From positions 992,001 to 1,056,000 of the forward strand of contig JADGNA010000008.1 in assembly GCA_015234465.1 (NCBI GenBank): DNA of 64,000 nt, given 5' to 3'. Each line of letters opens with the position of its first letter. Within the stretch, counting starts at the first letter, position 1. The notes beneath the pieces are model-generated. The model worked only from the letters and a program-made list of their open reading frames with translations. It ran no database searches and had not been told where the DNA came from. Both the position numbers and the translations under genes were made by a program. Below, piece by piece: positions 11,327 to 20,244 of this stretch. Origin of the DNA: Salinibacterium sp. Lineage in GTDB: Bacteria; Actinomycetota; Actinomycetes; Actinomycetales; Microbacteriaceae.

Positions 11327-13381
11327 ATGAGCCACGCACTCGCCGAACGCCGGCGCCAACGACCCGCGCCCGCCAAGCACTTCGAGGCACACATCCAAGG
11401 CCTGCGCGCGGTCGCGGTGCTGCTGGTGGTGCTGTTCCACTTCTGGCCGGGGCGCCTCTCGGGCGGCTACATCGGTGTCGACATCTTCTTCGTCATCTCG
11501 GGCTTCCTCATCACGGCGCACCTCGTCCGTGAGCTGACGAACACGGGGCGCATCAGCCTGCCGCAGTTCTGGGCGCGACGCGCTCGCCGACTGCTGCCGG
11601 CATCCATCGCCGTGCTCGTATTCTGCTCGGTCGCGACCCTGCTGTGGCTGCCGCTCAGCGGCCTCGGCGACACGGTGCGCGAGATCCTCGCGAGCACCTT
11701 CTACTTCGAGAACTGGATGCTCGCGGCCGATTCGGTCGACTACCTCGCCGCGTCCAACAACGCGACCATGGCGCAGCACTACTGGACCCTCTCGCTCGAG
11801 GAACAGTTCTACGTGCTGTGGCCGCTCCTCCTCCTGCTCGGTGTCGGCGCAGGAGCCAAGTTCTTCGCGCGCGGCCAGCGCGCCGCCCTCATCGGCACTA
11901 TCGTCGTCGTCACGGTGCTCTCGCTCGTCTTCTCCGTCGTCTACACGGCGCTCGAGCCGGCGCCCGCCTACTTCGTCACCTTCACGCGAATGTGGGAGTT
12001 CGGCGTCGGCGCGATGCTGGCCCTCCTGCCGACCCTGCGACCGCGGAGCGCCTGGGCCAACTTCGTGCTCGGCTACGGCGGCCTCTTCGCGATCCTGGTG
12101 GCGGGCTACTTCTACGATGCGACGACGCCGTTCCCCGGCTACATGGCACTCGTGCCCGTGCTGGGCGCGGCCGCCGTGATCGCCGCCGGTCGTTCCGAGC
12201 GCTGGTGGGAGGCGGGCAGCATCCTGAGCCTGCGCCCCGCCCGCTTCATCGGTGACATCTCCTACTCGCTCTACCTCTGGCACTGGCCGCTCATCGTCAT
12301 CGCGCCCTACGTGCCCGGTTGGGGCCTGAGCACGGCCCACCGCCTGACACTCTTCGTGCTCTGCTTCGTGCTCGCCTGGCTCACCAAGAAGTTCGTGGAG
12401 GATCCGGGCCGCCAGTGGCGTTTCCTCACGAGCCGCCGCCCGCGCGTCACGGCCGCCTTCGCCGTCATCCTCATGGCGGTCTCGGCCGCCTTCGCGGGTG
12501 TCGCCTACATGGTCAACCAGCCCAAGTACGAGGCCGCGGCGGCCGAACTCGAGACGATCCGAGAGGACTTCCCCGAGTGCTTCGGCGCCCTCTCGCTCGA
12601 CGGCTGCGACAACCCCGAGCTGGCCGGCATGATCGTGCCGAGTCCCGGCTTCGGCAACGCCGACTCCCCCGAACACGAGGACTGCTTCGTGCAGCTCAAC
12701 AACTCCGGGCTTGTCGGCTGTGAGTTCGGCAGCGACGAGGCGGATGCCCCGCGCATCGCCCTCATCGGCGACAGCCACGCCTACCAGTACATCGAGGCGA
12801 TGATCCAGCTCGCCGACGAGCGCGGCTGGGCACTCACGACCTACCTCAAGGGCGCCTGCCCGTGGAATGCGGCCGAGGTGGGCGGGCCGAGCGCCGCCTT
12901 CACGGCATCCTGCGTCGCCTGGAAGCAGAACCTCAAGGATGAACTCGAGTCGGGCGAGTCCTTCGACGCGATCTTCACCGCGGCCCTCGCGACTACCCCC
13001 TACCCGGGCTCCGACGCGGACGCCCAGGCCGCCGGTTTCACTGAGGCCTGGGGCTGGGCGGGCGACACCCCCATCGTCACGATCGTCGACAACCCCGACC
13101 TCGCCGACGACCCCAACAAGTGCCTGCGCCAGAACGACGCCTCAGCCTGCACCGAGCCGCGTGACAGCGTGCTGGTCGAACGCGACCCCATCGCGCTGGC
13201 GGGGGCCGAGGCATCCGAACTCCTCGACCTGACCGAGCTCTACTGCGACGAGGAGGAGTGCTTTCCCGTCGTGAGCGGCGCCAACGTCTACCGCGACCAG
13301 GACCACCTCACCGTGACTTGGACGCTCAGCATGCGCGACCACATCGGCGACGCGATCGAGCGGGCGCTCAGCTCGCGCTAG
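11327..13381 (+). CDS. Acyltransferase family 3 (OafA/YrhL type) with C-terminal SGNH-like domain
   Basis: HIQGLRAVAVLLVVLFHFWPGRLSGGYIGVDIFFVISGFLIT; SGNH block ALIGDSHAYQY. Confidence 0.93.
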   Translation: MSHALAERRRQRPAPAKHFEAHIQGLRAVAVLLVVLFHFWPGRLSGGYIGVDIFFVISGFLITAHLVRELTNTGRISLPQFWARRARRLLPASIAVLVFCSVATLLWLPLSGLGDTVREILASTFYFENWMLAADSVDYLAASNNATMAQHYWTLSLEEQFYVLWPLLLLLGVGAGAKFFARGQRAALIGTIVVVTVLSLVFSVVYTALEPAPAYFVTFTRMWEFGVGAMLALLPTLRPRSAWANFVLGYGGLFAILVAGYFYDATTPFPGYMALVPVLGAAAVIAAGRSERWWEAGSILSLRPARFIGDISYSLYLWHWPLIVIAPYVPGWGLSTAHRLTLFVLCFVLAWLTKKFVEDPGRQWRFLTSRRPRVTAAFAVILMAVSAAFAGVAYMVNQPKYEAAAAELETIREDFPECFGALSLDGCDNPELAGMIVPSPGFGNADSPEHEDCFVQLNNSGLVGCEFGSDEADAPRIALIGDSHAYQYIEAMIQLADERGWALTTYLKGACPWNAAEVGGPSAAFTASCVAWKQNLKDELESGESFDAIFTAALATTPYPGSDADAQAAGFTEAWGWAGDTPIVTIVDNPDLADDPNKCLRQNDASACTEPRDSVLVERDPIALAGAEASELLDLTELYCDEEECFPVVSGANVYRDQDHLTVTWTLSMRDHIGDAIERALSSR

Positions 13382-14417
13382 CCCCGAAGGCCGAGCGGAT
13401 GTCGCGCGCGAAGGCGTCGACGTCGGCCTCCGTCGTGTCCCACGAGGTCATCCAGCGCACCTCGCCGCGGGCGGCATCCCAGTCGTAGAAGTGGTGCGTC
13501 TCGCGAAGTCGAGCCGCGGCATCCGTCGGCACAATCGCAAAGAGCGCGTTGGCATCGGTCGCCTGCGTGAACTCGACGACGCCCTCGAGCTGCTCGCGAA
13601 GTCGCGCCGCCATCGCGTTGGCGTGCTGCGCCGACCGCAGCCAGAGCTCGCCTTCCAGCAGCGCAATGAGCTGGGCCGACACGAAGCGCATCTTCGACGG
13701 CAACTGCATCGTGTACTTGCGGATGTAGGGGATGCCGACGGATGCCTCGGGGCTCAGCACCACGACGGCCTCGCCGAAGAGCAGCCCGTTCTTGGTGCCG
13801 CCGAAGCTCACGACGTCGACGCCCGCATCCGTCGTCAGCGCGCGGAGGGGAACATCGAGGGATGCTGCGGCATTCGCGAGGCGCGCCCCGTCGAGGTGCA
13901 CGCGCATCCCGAGTGAGTGGGCATGCTCGCAGACGGCGCGCAGCTCCTCCGGCGTGTAGACGGTGCCCAGTTCGGTCGACTGCGTGACGCTCACGACGAG
14001 CGGCTGGGCGCGGTGCTCGTCGCCCCGCCCGCCCGCCTGCCGGTCGATCAGTTCGGGCGTGAGCTTGCCGTCGGAGGTGTCGACCGTGAGGAGCTTGATG
14101 CCCGAGACGCGCTCCGGAGCACCGTTCTCGTCGGTGTTGACGTGCGCCGTGCCCGCCGTGATGACGGCGCCCCATCGGGGGAGCATGCTCGTGAGCGCGA
14201 CCACATTGGCACCCGTGCCGTTGAAGACGGGGAACGCCTCGGCGGTCTCACCGAAGTGGAGGCGCATGACGCGCTGCAGGTGTGCCGTGTAGGCATCCGC
14301 CCCATAGGAACTCTCGTGGCCGCCATTCGCCTCCGCGATCGCGGCGAGCAACTCGGGGTGCACCCCCGCGTAGTTGTCGCTGGCAAAGTGACGCTGCTCA
14401 GGGTCGTGGAGTCGCAT
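13368..14417 (-). CDS. Low-specificity L-threonine aldolase / beta-eliminating lyase family
   Basis: SDNYAGVHPEL, HLDGARLANAAA, VVSFGGTKNG (PLP lysine). Confidence 0.9.
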   Translation of the reverse strand: MRLHDPEQRHFASDNYAGVHPELLAAIAEANGGHESSYGADAYTAHLQRVMRLHFGETAEAFPVFNGTGANVVALTSMLPRWGAVITAGTAHVNTDENGAPERVSGIKLLTVDTSDGKLTPELIDRQAGGRGDEHRAQPLVVSVTQSTELGTVYTPEELRAVCEHAHSLGMRVHLDGARLANAAASLDVPLRALTTDAGVDVVSFGGTKNGLLFGEAVVVLSPEASVGIPYIRKYTMQLPSKMRFVSAQLIALLEGELWLRSAQHANAMAARLREQLEGVVEFTQATDANALFAIVPTDAAARLRETHHFYDWDAARGEVRWMTSWDTTEADVDAFARDIRSAFGASAS

Positions 14418-14434
14418 CCGTCAAGTCTGGCAGG

Positions 14435-15544
14435 TCAGCCCTTCAGCGCCTCCTTGAGCTTCACGCGCGAACCCATGCGCAGCAGCCCGTTCTCGTAGAT
14501 GCGCGCGCCCAGCATGATGATGAGGGCGGTCGCACCGAGCAGGATCGCGAGCGAGAGCAGCGGCTCCCACCATTCGGCCATGCCCATGAACACACGCATG
14601 GGCATGCCGACGGGTGCCGAGAAGGGCACGTACGACATGATGCCGAGCACGAGCGGGTTGTCGTTGAAGAAGATGACCAAGAAGTAGGGGATCATCACGA
14701 GGTAGACGAGCGGCGCGGTTGTGACGCCCATGTCCTCCTGTCGCGACACGAGCGCGGCGGCCGCGGCGAAGAGTGCGGCGAGGAGCACGAAGCCGAAGAG
14801 GAAGAACACCACGAACCACACGAGCGACGGCCCCACCTCGGCGAGCAGGATGTCCTGGCCCGATGCGAGCATCCCGATACCGGCCGCAGCCGCGATCAGC
14901 ACGATCTGGCCGAGCGCCAGGATGCTGTTGCCGATGACCTTGCCCGCGAGGAGCGCCTTCGGCGAGACGGTCGCCAGCAGGATCTCGACGATGCGGGTTT
15001 GCTTCTCTTCGACGACGCTCTGCGCGATGGCCATGCCGAAGGTCATGGCGGAGCTGAGGAACACGAAGCCGAAGGCGAACGCGACGAGGTAGACCAGGAA
15101 GCCGTCTGGGCCCTCGCTCTCCTCGAGCAGCACGACCTCTGGCGTGACACTGAGCAGTTGCAGCACGTCGCCGGGCGCCTCTGTGAGCGCGAGCACCTCG
15201 ACGCCGGTGGGGGCGTCGGCGGGGATCACGGCCGCCTCGACCTCCTCATTGCGCAGGAGCTGCTCGGCTTCGGCGCGCGACTCGACCTCCGTGACATCCA
15301 GTGCTCCGGAGGCCTCGGCCACGGCAACGCCCTGACCCACCGCCGCGACCCGGGTCAGTGACGGATTTGCGCCCATGACTCCGCCGACGACGACGGCCGC
15401 GACGATGCCGAGCACGAGGATCGCCGTGCTGATGAGGAACGCCTTGCTGCGCAGGCGCATCCTGATCTCCCGGTCGGCGATCAGCCAGGTGGCGCTCGCG
15501 ATGCCGAGGGGGCGGATGTCGCGGTCTGCGGTTGTCGCGGTCAC
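14435..15544 (-). CDS. ABC-2 type transporter permease (NatB-like)
   Basis: N-terminal TM, large extracytoplasmic loop, KTRIVEILLATVSPKALLAGKVIG motif. Confidence 0.88.
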   Translation of the reverse strand: MTATTADRDIRPLGIASATWLIADREIRMRLRSKAFLISTAILVLGIVAAVVVGGVMGANPSLTRVAAVGQGVAVAEASGALDVTEVESRAEAEQLLRNEEVEAAVIPADAPTGVEVLALTEAPGDVLQLLSVTPEVVLLEESEGPDGFLVYLVAFAFGFVFLSSAMTFGMAIAQSVVEEKQTRIVEILLATVSPKALLAGKVIGNSILALGQIVLIAAAAGIGMLASGQDILLAEVGPSLVWFVVFFLFGFVLLAALFAAAAALVSRQEDMGVTTAPLVYLVMIPYFLVIFFNDNPLVLGIMSYVPFSAPVGMPMRVFMGMAEWWEPLLSLAILLGATALIIMLGARIYENGLLRMGSRVKLKEALKG

Positions 15545-16425
15545 TGGATGACCTCCTTGAAGATCTGGGAGAGAGACGGATGCTGCGGGGTGAAGTTGGT
15601 GACGGGCCCGGCCGCCAGCGCGAGCCGGAGCACGCGCTGCGCCGTCTCGGCGGAGTCGGCGTCGAACACGGCAAAGCCGCCGTCGAACTCGGCGACCTCG
15701 ACGCCCGGCTCGTCGCGCAGCCAGCCGAGGTCGCCGTCGACCTGTAGCTCGAAGCGGTTGCCGGAGTGCTCGGCGCGCAGGCCCTCGCGGGAGCCGCTCG
15801 CGCGGATGCTGCCATCCGCGATCACGACGAGGTCGTCGCAGAGCCGCTCGACGATGTCGAGCTGGTGGGAGGAGAACAGCACGGGTGCGCCCTGCGAGGC
15901 GTAGTCCTTGAGTACGTTCAGCACGACCTCGACCGCGATCGGGTCGAGGCCCGAGAAGGGCTCGTCGAGGATGAGCACGCTCGGCTCGTGCACGAGGGCT
16001 GCCGCGATCTGCGCGCGCTGCTGGTTGCCGAGCGAGAGGCTCTCGACGGCGTCGTTGGCGCGCTCGCCGAGGCCGAGTCGCTCGAGCAGGCCATCCGTGT
16101 TGGCCTTCGCACGCTCGGTCGAGAGACCGTGCAGCCGGCCCAGGTAGGTGATCTGCTCGGCGACCTTCATCTTCGGGTAGAGGCCGCGCTCCTCCGGCAT
16201 GTAACCGAAACGGGTGCGGGCTTCCTTGCTGATGGGCTGGCCGTCGAGGGTGACGGTGCCGGAGTCAGGCGTGAGCACGCCCATCATGACGCGCATGGTC
16301 GTGGTCTTGCCGGCGCCGTTGCCGCCGACGAAGCCGGTCATGCGGCCGCGCGCGACCGAGAACGAGACGTCGTGCAGCACACGGCGCTCGCCGAAGGAGC
16401 GGGTAATCGAGTTGAGTTCGAGCAT
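15541..16425 (-). CDS. ABC transporter ATP-binding protein (NatA-like)
   Basis: Walker A GGNGAGKTTT, LSLGNQQRAQIAAALVHEPSVLILDEP; ATGA-type overlap with permease. Confidence 0.93.
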   Translation of the reverse strand: MLELNSITRSFGERRVLHDVSFSVARGRMTGFVGGNGAGKTTTMRVMMGVLTPDSGTVTLDGQPISKEARTRFGYMPEERGLYPKMKVAEQITYLGRLHGLSTERAKANTDGLLERLGLGERANDAVESLSLGNQQRAQIAAALVHEPSVLILDEPFSGLDPIAVEVVLNVLKDYASQGAPVLFSSHQLDIVERLCDDLVVIADGSIRASGSREGLRAEHSGNRFELQVDGDLGWLRDEPGVEVAEFDGGFAVFDADSAETAQRVLRLALAAGPVTNFTPQHPSLSQIFKEVIQ

Positions 16426-16501
16426 GGCTCCAAACTACGGATGCCGCGCGGCCGAGGCATCCGCCGCCCGGCTGGTTTCGCCTCTCCCCCGCGCGGATGA
16501 C

Positions 16502-16600
16502 CTTTCCCAATTCAGGAGTGGACCTTCCTAATTCAGGAGGGTGCACAGACGATTCGGCCTTCGGCCCTGACCGCCCGTGCACCCTCCTGAATTAGGAAAG
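16502..16600. repeat. AATTCAGGA-family palindromic element (locus A)
   Basis: L1 CTTTCCCAATTCAGGAG 16502-16518; L2 CCTTCCTAATTCAGGAGGGTGCAC 16523-16546; R GTGCACCCTCCTGAATTAGGAAAG 16577-16600; apex GGCC-TTC-GGCC. Confidence 0.9.
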
Positions 16601-16602
16601 TG

Positions 16603-17271
16603 CTACCCGGCGAGGCCGTGCTCGTAGGCGAAGATGACCGCCTGGATGCGGTCGCGCAGCCCCAGCTTCATGAGCACCTTCGACACGTGGGTCTTGACGG
16701 TCGCCTCGCCCACGTAGAGCCTGCCGGCGATCTCGGAGTTCGAGAGCCCTGCGGCCATGAGCTGCAGCACCTCGAGCTCGCGATCGGTGAGGTCGCGCAC
16801 GGCATCGGCGTCGATGGTCTTCGCGGGAGCCGCGGCCGCCGCCGGCGCCTCCGCCGCGAACCGCGAGATGACGCGCCGGGTCACGGTCGGCGAGAGCAGG
16901 GCATCCCCGCGGGCGACGATCGTGACGGCGTCGATGAGTTCCTCGGCGCGGGCGTTCTTCAGCAGGAACCCGGATGCCCCGGCCTGCAGCGCCTCGAACA
17001 GGTAGTCGTCGCGGTCGAAGGTGGTGAGGATGAGCACGCCGGCGGTGACGGATGCGTCGGCCACGAGCATCCGCGTCGCCTCGAGCCCGTCCATCCCCGG
17101 CATCTGCACGTCCATGCAGATCACGTCGGGCTGGAGTTCGCGCGCCCGCTCGATCGCGTCGGCGCCGTTGGCGGCCTCCCCGACGACCTCGATGCCGGGC
17201 TCGCTCTGAAGGATGGTCTTGAATCCGGCCCGGACGAGGTCCTGGTCGTCGACCAGCAGAACGCGGGTCAC
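16603..17271 (-). CDS. LuxR/NarL-family response regulator
   Basis: Receiver [57 protein letters not shown]. Confidence 0.95.
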   Translation of the reverse strand: MTRVLLVDDQDLVRAGFKTILQSEPGIEVVGEAANGADAIERARELQPDVICMDVQMPGMDGLEATRMLVADASVTAGVLILTTFDRDDYLFEALQAGASGFLLKNARAEELIDAVTIVARGDALLSPTVTRRVISRFAAEAPAAAAAPAKTIDADAVRDLTDRELEVLQLMAAGLSNSEIAGRLYVGEATVKTHVSKVLMKLGLRDRIQAVIFAYEHGLAG

Positions 17272-18578
17272 GCGGTCGCCCCCGCGAGCACGGGCTGGGG
17301 TGCCGCGGTGCCGCCGAGGGGAACGACGGCGCGCACGAGGTAGCCGCCCCGCGAGCGCGGGCCGGTCTCGAGGGTGCCGCCGACCGCGGTGAGGCGCTCC
17401 CGCATGCCGAGGTGTCCGAGCCCTGAGCCACGCGCGCGGCTGAGCCCGCGGCCGAGTCCCGTGTCGGTGACCTCGAGTTCGACGCGGTCGCCGAGGTAGC
17501 GCAGGCGCACCTCCGCGGTGGCCCCGTCGCCAGCGTGCTTGCGCACATTGGTCAGCGCCTCCTGCGCGACGCGGTAAAGCGTGAAGCCGACGATGGTGGT
17601 GACGGGATGCGGTTGCCCGACGATGACGAGGGTCGTGGGGGTCCCCGCCGTGCGGGTGGACTCGACGAGCTGCTCGAGCTGCTCGAGGCCGCGCGTCGAG
17701 GAGGCTTCGGCCGCGACATCCGACTCTCCCGTCTCGGTGGAGCCGGGGTCGCGGAGGGTCGTGAGCAGGCGGTGGAGCTCGTCGACGGCGGAGCGGGCAC
17801 TCGACTCGATGACCTCGAGCGACTCGCTCGCCATGGCGGGGTCCCGCTCGAGCACGCGCCGGGCTGCGCCCGCCTGCACGCCCATGACGGAGACGTGGTG
17901 GGCGACGACATCGTGCAGCTCGCGGGCGATGCGCACGCGGTCGAGCGCGACGGCCTGGTGCATGCTGTGCTCTCGCTCCTCCGCCAGCTCAGCCGTGCGG
18001 CGCCGCAGCTCGGCCCGCTCGCGAGCGGCCGCCCACATGTGGTTGCCGAAGTACCAGGCGCCACCGAAGTAGAGCACGTTGGTCGCGAAGTTGATGAGCG
18101 CGAACGATGCGAACGCCGAGAAGACGCCCGAGCGCGAGACATCCGGGAGCAGTTCGGGGTCACTGACGGTGATGATGAGGTTGACGGCAACCCAGCCGAA
18201 CATGAAGACCACGATGAGCAGGCGCACGATGTTGGCGGCCCGGCGACTGCGTGACCACGCGCCGACGCTGTAGATCGCGACGAACATGACGATCTGGCTC
18301 ACGAGCAGTTCGGGCACCGCGAACTGCTGGCCGAGGTAGAACGCGATCGCGACGACCACGACGACCGCCTCGGGGTAGCGGCGACGCAGTGCGAGCGGCA
18401 GCGTGAGTGCCGCGATGACGATCACGCTGAGCCAGACGGGCGCCGGCTCCTCATAGAAACCAACACGCGTGTAGAGCATGAGGCTCAGCGTCGCGCCGAT
18501 CGCCATCGCGAGCGCCCCGAGGGCGTCCCGACGCACGCCGGTGCTGTCGGGCAGCGGCCGCACCCAGTCGTCAGTCAT
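17268..18578 (-). CDS. Sensor histidine kinase (HPK7/DesK-type)
   Basis: RVRIARELHDVVAHHVSVM H-box, GLGRGL..GSGLGHLGMRERL; ATGA overlap with regulator. Confidence 0.95.
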   Translation of the reverse strand: MTDDWVRPLPDSTGVRRDALGALAMAIGATLSLMLYTRVGFYEEPAPVWLSVIVIAALTLPLALRRRYPEAVVVVVAIAFYLGQQFAVPELLVSQIVMFVAIYSVGAWSRSRRAANIVRLLIVVFMFGWVAVNLIITVSDPELLPDVSRSGVFSAFASFALINFATNVLYFGGAWYFGNHMWAAARERAELRRRTAELAEEREHSMHQAVALDRVRIARELHDVVAHHVSVMGVQAGAARRVLERDPAMASESLEVIESSARSAVDELHRLLTTLRDPGSTETGESDVAAEASSTRGLEQLEQLVESTRTAGTPTTLVIVGQPHPVTTIVGFTLYRVAQEALTNVRKHAGDGATAEVRLRYLGDRVELEVTDTGLGRGLSRARGSGLGHLGMRERLTAVGGTLETGPRSRGGYLVRAVVPLGGTAAPQPVLAGATA

Positions 18579-18644
18579 CCCTCAAGGCTAGCGAGCAGCG
18601 GATGCCGCAGCATCCGTCACCCGGACTACGCCGCCCTGCTGACG

Positions 18645-18718
18645 TTCACAACTCAGGACTTGGCTCTCCTAATTCAGGACCTCCTGAATTAGGAGAGCCA
18701 AGTCCTGAATTAGGAGAG
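18645..18718. repeat. AATTCAGGA-family palindromic element (locus B), near-perfect long hairpin
   Basis: CTCAGGACTTGGCTCTCCTAATTCAGGA-CC-TCCTGAATTAGGAGAGCCAAGTCCTGAA; arms duplicated symmetrically with 4-nt spacers. Confidence 0.92.
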
Positions 18719-18727
18719 GGCAGGGGC

Positions 18728-19543
18728 TCAGAGGTCGTGCTCGGCGAGCCAGCGACACAGCACCCGCACGAAGTCCTCCGGCTTCTCGACCGAGGGCAGG
18801 TGCGCCGTGTCGGGGAACCGCGCCCCGTCCGCATTCGGCAGGGCCGACAACTGGTACTCGTAGTTGACGAGCACCTCGCTGAGATCGTGGTCGCCCACCA
18901 TGACGAGCGCAGGCACCGTCACGTCGACGAGCCGGTCGTAGGCGGGCGGCTCAAGCGGCACGGGCACGGGCTTCTCGAGCACGTGCGCGAGGTTCGGCTG
19001 GTTGAGCTGGTAGGCCGTGCGCACGAAGTCGGGGTCGAGCGAGCCCTGGTCGCGCCGCACCCCGAATGCCCAGAGCTCCACCTCGAGGCGGTTCAGCGTC
19101 TCCCATTCGGCCTGCTCGAAGGCCACGTCCATGCGGTCGACGACCTCGTCCTCCTCCGCCGTGAGCTCGATGTCGGGAAAGCCGCTGACGCCTCCGCCGA
19201 CCGTCACGACCCCGCTCACCCGGGACGGGTACTCGATCGCGGTGTCGAGCGCGATCTGGCCGCCCCGCGAGCATCCGATGAGCGTCGCCTTCTCTACCGC
19301 GACGTGGTCGAGCAGGGCGATCGCGTCGGCCCGGTTGGAGAACTCGACGTCTGGCGTTGTCGTCTCGCCGAAGCCCCGGCAGTCGAAGCGGATGACGTGG
19401 TGGTCGTTCGCGAGCGCCGGCACGATGGGGTCCCACATTCGAAGGGTCGCGATGCCCGCGTGGATGAGCAGGAGGGCTGGCGCGGCCGGATCGCCATCGG
19501 TCTCGTAGTAGAGGGAGGCTCCGTCAACGTCGAATCGCGCCAT
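18728..19543 (-). CDS. Alpha/beta fold hydrolase
   Basis: ALLLIHAGIATLRMWDPIV, FDCRGFGET, LIGCSRGGQIA. Confidence 0.9.
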   Translation of the reverse strand: MARFDVDGASLYYETDGDPAAPALLLIHAGIATLRMWDPIVPALANDHHVIRFDCRGFGETTTPDVEFSNRADAIALLDHVAVEKATLIGCSRGGQIALDTAIEYPSRVSGVVTVGGGVSGFPDIELTAEEDEVVDRMDVAFEQAEWETLNRLEVELWAFGVRRDQGSLDPDFVRTAYQLNQPNLAHVLEKPVPVPLEPPAYDRLVDVTVPALVMVGDHDLSEVLVNYEYQLSALPNADGARFPDTAHLPSVEKPEDFVRVLCRWLAEHDL

Positions 19544-19595
19544 GCCTCGAGGCTAGGCGCGAGGTGGGGCGAGCACCAGCCCTTTGCGCGGACGC

Positions 19596-20234
19596 TCAGT
19601 CGAGCGGGACCTGGATGCCCCTCAGCCCTTCGACGGCGGTAACCGCGGATTTGGTGTCACGCCGCCGAACGGCATCGAGCAGGTCGCGCTGCCAGCGGGA
19701 GAGCTGTGACACGTCGATGGCCTCGGGAAGGTAGAGGCTGCCGAGCCGCACCATGTGCACGACGCTCGTGAGCGAACGCAGGAGCACCTCATTGTTGCTG
19801 TGAGTGGCGAGGCGGTCGTAGAAGTCGAAGTTCGCCCTCGCCATGGCGGGGTAGTCCTCGCGTTCGAGCGCCGCCAGGAAGGCTTCGTGGTCACGCTCCA
19901 TGGCGTCGGCCGTCTCGCTCGCGGCGTTCTCGACGACCTCGTTGACGAGTGCGCAGAAGAGGGCGATCCACACCGTCATCGCCTTGGCGGTCTGCTCGGG
20001 TGCGACGACGGCGACCCGCGTGAAGCGGTTGGCGGATGCCTCGATCACTCCGATATCGCGCAGGCGCTGGATGGCCTCCCGCACGGGGGTGCGGGACACC
20101 CCGAATTCCTTCGCCAGCTCGGCGTCGCTGATACGGTCTCCCGGCTGCAGGTCACCCCTCGTGATGGAGTCGAGGAGGTGCTCGTAGACAGTCGCAACTA
20201 CCGGGCTCGTGGTCACTTCGGCGTCGCTGCTCAC
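19596..20234 (-). CDS. GntR family transcriptional regulator
   Basis: HTH LQPGDRISDAELAKEFGVSRTPVREAIQRLRDIGVI, FCD-like C-terminus; GTG start at 20234. Confidence 0.88.
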   Translation of the reverse strand: MSSDAEVTTSPVVATVYEHLLDSITRGDLQPGDRISDAELAKEFGVSRTPVREAIQRLRDIGVIEASANRFTRVAVVAPEQTAKAMTVWIALFCALVNEVVENAASETADAMERDHEAFLAALEREDYPAMARANFDFYDRLATHSNNEVLLRSLTSVVHMVRLGSLYLPEAIDVSQLSRWQRDLLDAVRRRDTKSAVTAVEGLRGIQVPLD

Positions 20235-20244
20235 GGCGCCAATC